A DNA stretch of 64,000 bases from contig SCKN01000002.1 in assembly GCA_004124385.1 (NCBI GenBank), positions 62,001-126,000 of the forward strand, read 5' to 3'. A program made the translations under genes and the position numbers. The notes beneath the pieces were generated by a model. It saw only the letters and a program-made list of their open reading frames with translations. It was not told where the DNA came from and did no database searches. Below are positions 62,241-64,000 of this stretch, piece by piece. The stretch is from Fidelibacterota bacterium. Its GTDB lineage: Bacteria > Fidelibacterota > Marinisomatia > Marinisomatales > TCS55. The first letter of the stretch is position 1. Each line of letters opens with the position of its first letter.

Positions 62241-64000
62241 TCAATCTAATCCGATTGTATTCAATTTATGGGAATGAACCGGTTGCGCTTCATTATTTGC
62301 ATGAGGATATTTCAATCGGGCAATCTGGCTGATACTGCGTGCCTGTTCGTCCGGTTTATATTTTAAATATTTTTCACTATGATACTTGGCTTGCCCCAGG
62401 TCACCCAATTTACGGTTAATCAGCATTAGGTTATAATGTGCATCCGCATCTTCAGGATCAATGCGCAATACATCATTATATATTGAATGGGCATGGGTCC
62501 AGTTCTCCGCAAAATAGTGTGTTTGGCCAAAATGTTTCAACATAACCCTATCATTCGGATTGGTTTTCCGCACAGATTCAAACATGGACACAGCTTCATC
62601 ATAATGACCTTCCGTTTTGGCTATAAGTGCTTTAAAAAATTTAGCTTTTGACCAGTCAGGCTTTAGTTCCAATGCTGTTTCTAATTGATCTTTGGCTTTT
62701 TCAAATTCCCCTTCTTTAATCAGGACCCGGGCCACATTCACAAAACCATCTGCATAACCGGGAATGAGTTTTGTCACTTTTTCAAACGCGGTTCGGGACG
62801 CTGCCAGATTTTTCTGCCGCAGCATGGCGATACCATAATCATTATAACGCATACCGGCATTTTCAGCTAATTCTGTATTTTTTGAACTGGATAATGAAAT
62901 TTGATCTTCTGCCATGGTGATGATGGGCAGATCGATTGGATCATCTAATGAATGAACCGTAATGGAACGATTGAATTTTCGGTAATTCAACTTGGCTGTC
63001 AGGTTTATTGTACCAGTAAAATTATCAGGGACTGTCCAAGTAAAATGAATAACGTCAGCAGAGCCTGGTGGAATGGAATTATTATACAAGGTGGTGCGCC
63101 ACTCGTGTGGATTGCGTTTAAGGATGAATTCACCTTGACCATCTAAAAGGACACCACGAAAGAAATGCGCTTTGGGATCCACTTCTTTACTTTGCTCAAG
63201 AGTACCACTGCTGAAAACGATTTTCCCAGCTTCATTTTGTCCGATTATTTCCAGCCAAGGTTCGTTGGAATCAGCCGTTCCGCCAGGAAAAACGTGACCA
63301 ATTTTTTTTGTCGCCACGACCACTTCAAAGCGAATATCCTGTCCCGGTTTTACCTGCAGGTGGTCTCCCAATGGTGCCATAAGTTTTCCATAGATTATTA
63401 CACCAAAAATATCCACAACTGCCCGCCCATCCTGCAAAAAAGCGGATGTTCTTTTTAACCATTCTTCATTGGCTGATTTTGGTAAGACAGGTAATGCTGT
63501 ATTGGCTGCGGGGAAAAAATGGCTTTTTACCTGTCCCCGATTATTGCCCTTATCCGATGAAGCAACTTTTTTCATATGACAATTCCGACAATCCAATGGT
63601 TTAGGCGGATTATAAAATGACGCCACTGCATTATAACTGACACCGCTGGCCTGCCAAGCGTCATATTCATCCTGCCCGCGGAGCCATTTGTATTGATTAA
63701 TCTCTACATCCAGACTCACCTTGTGGCAGGTTGCACAGAATTTTTCACCCGTATGAATAGGATTCAGCATTCCCTTGCTATGGGCTTCGGGTTTCAGTTT
63801 AATCATCATTTTATTCATAGCAGCTAACATACCGGTGGAATGTGAAAAGGGATATTCAACAGGTGTATCCAAAATATAATTGGCATTCCCGGTTATATCC
63901 GGGATATCCACCATGCCATGACATACTTCACAGGTAATTCCTGCGGCTGCTTCAGGCAATTCGGTATCAGGATTCTCCAGCATCAGACCGGTATATAGCA
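62241..64000 (-). CDS. Multihaem c-type cytochrome with C-terminal TPRs (N-terminus outside window)
   Basis: The frame is open to the window edge (about 586 codons visible). Three haem sites are seen: CEVCHG, CATCHK and CRNCHM, with spacing as in the cytochrome c554-type family. A beta-rich middle (about residues 195-365: GKLMAPLGDHLQVKPGQDIR, GHVFPGGTADSNEPWLEI) follows. Four TPR-like units (from about residue 385, DGFVNVARVLIKEGEFEKAK) end it. It probably sits in the periplasm or at the outer face and carries electrons. More haem sites may lie upstream. A CcmH-like protein is encoded at 14884. Confidence 0.85.
   Translation of the reverse strand, partial: LYTGLMLENPDTELPEAAAGITCEVCHGMVDIPDITGNANYILDTPVEYPFSHSTGMLAAMNKMMIKLKPEAHSKGMLNPIHTGEKFCATCHKVSLDVEINQYKWLRGQDEYDAWQASGVSYNAVASFYNPPKPLDCRNCHMKKVASSDKGNNRGQVKSHFFPAANTALPVLPKSANEEWLKRTSAFLQDGRAVVDIFGVIIYGKLMAPLGDHLQVKPGQDIRFEVVVATKKIGHVFPGGTADSNEPWLEIIGQNEAGKIVFSSGTLEQSKEVDPKAHFFRGVLLDGQGEFILKRNPHEWRTTLYNNSIPPGSADVIHFTWTVPDNFTGTINLTAKLNYRKFNRSITVHSLDDPIDLPIITMAEDQISLSSSKNTELAENAGMRYNDYGIAMLRQKNLAASRTAFEKVTKLIPGYADGFVNVARVLIKEGEFEKAKDQLETALELKPDWSKAKFFKALIAKTEGHYDEAVSMFESVRKTNPNDRVMLKHFGQTHYFAENWTHAHSIYNDVLRIDPEDADAHYNLMLINRKLGDLGQAKYHSEKYLKYKPDEQARSISQIARLKYPHANNEAQPVHSHKLNTIGLD

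Overview
The window is AT-rich, gene-dense bacterial chromosome. It suggests a Gram-negative, free-living heterotroph. The evidence is an LptD-type outer-membrane assembly protein, a 1,014-residue TonB-dependent receptor with a carboxypeptidase-like N-terminal domain, lipoprotein signal peptides, a CcmH-like protein and a multihaem c-type cytochrome. The dimeric eukaryote/archaeal-type glycyl-tRNA synthetase, MORN-repeat and four-helix-bundle proteins and abundant secreted peptidases fit the FCB group. A Neomarinimicrobiota (SAR406)-like lineage is my best guess, but this is inference; no rRNA gene is present to settle it.

Left part (1-19.9 kb), envelope and information processing: the end of a cyclic-nucleotide-domain membrane protein, an unusual metallophosphatase, an OPT transporter translationally coupled to a YidD-fusion protein that carries a GC-rich palindrome in its coding sequence, and tRNA-Thr. 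These are followed by a FKBP lipoprotein, rarA overlapping an LptD-like gene, a zinc-ribbon protein, hisS, an overlapping topA-ccmH-glyS operon, and a TonB-dependent receptor closed by a strong terminator. A 549-base stretch without a recognisable gene follows and holds a small open frame and an inverted repeat.

Middle (20.4-45.2 kb): amino-acid and peptide use (APC permease, transsulfuration enzyme, aminotransferase, gamma-glutamyltransferase, C69 dipeptidase, M20 amidohydrolase) and RNA modification or translation genes (rlmN, a cysteine desulfurase next to mnmA, rsfS-argS, queF). There is also a moxR/DUF58 pair interrupted by a four-helix-bundle gene with inverted-repeat flanks, and an adenosine kinase followed by a second, broken PfkB fragment. 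The ssrA (tmRNA) gene lies on the minus strand with a readable tag, and two tRNA-Lys genes follow.

Right part (45.3-64 kb), catabolism: eight plus-strand genes, mostly overlapping or abutting, form a compact operon. It runs APC permease, M20 hydrolase, arginine-deiminase/DDAH-fold hydrolase, GcvT-like folate enzyme, two PYROXD2-like FAD oxidoreductases, GNAT, Rieske oxygenase. It reads like a pathway for a guanidino- and/or N-methylated nitrogen compound that I cannot match to a described system. Next to it is a polyamine/GABA set (semialdehyde dehydrogenase, puuA, puuD, spuC), so the two parts plausibly feed carbon and nitrogen to glutamate and succinate. A saccharopine-dehydrogenase-like gene overlapping an NhaC antiporter, and a truncated multihaem cytochrome with TPRs, end the window.
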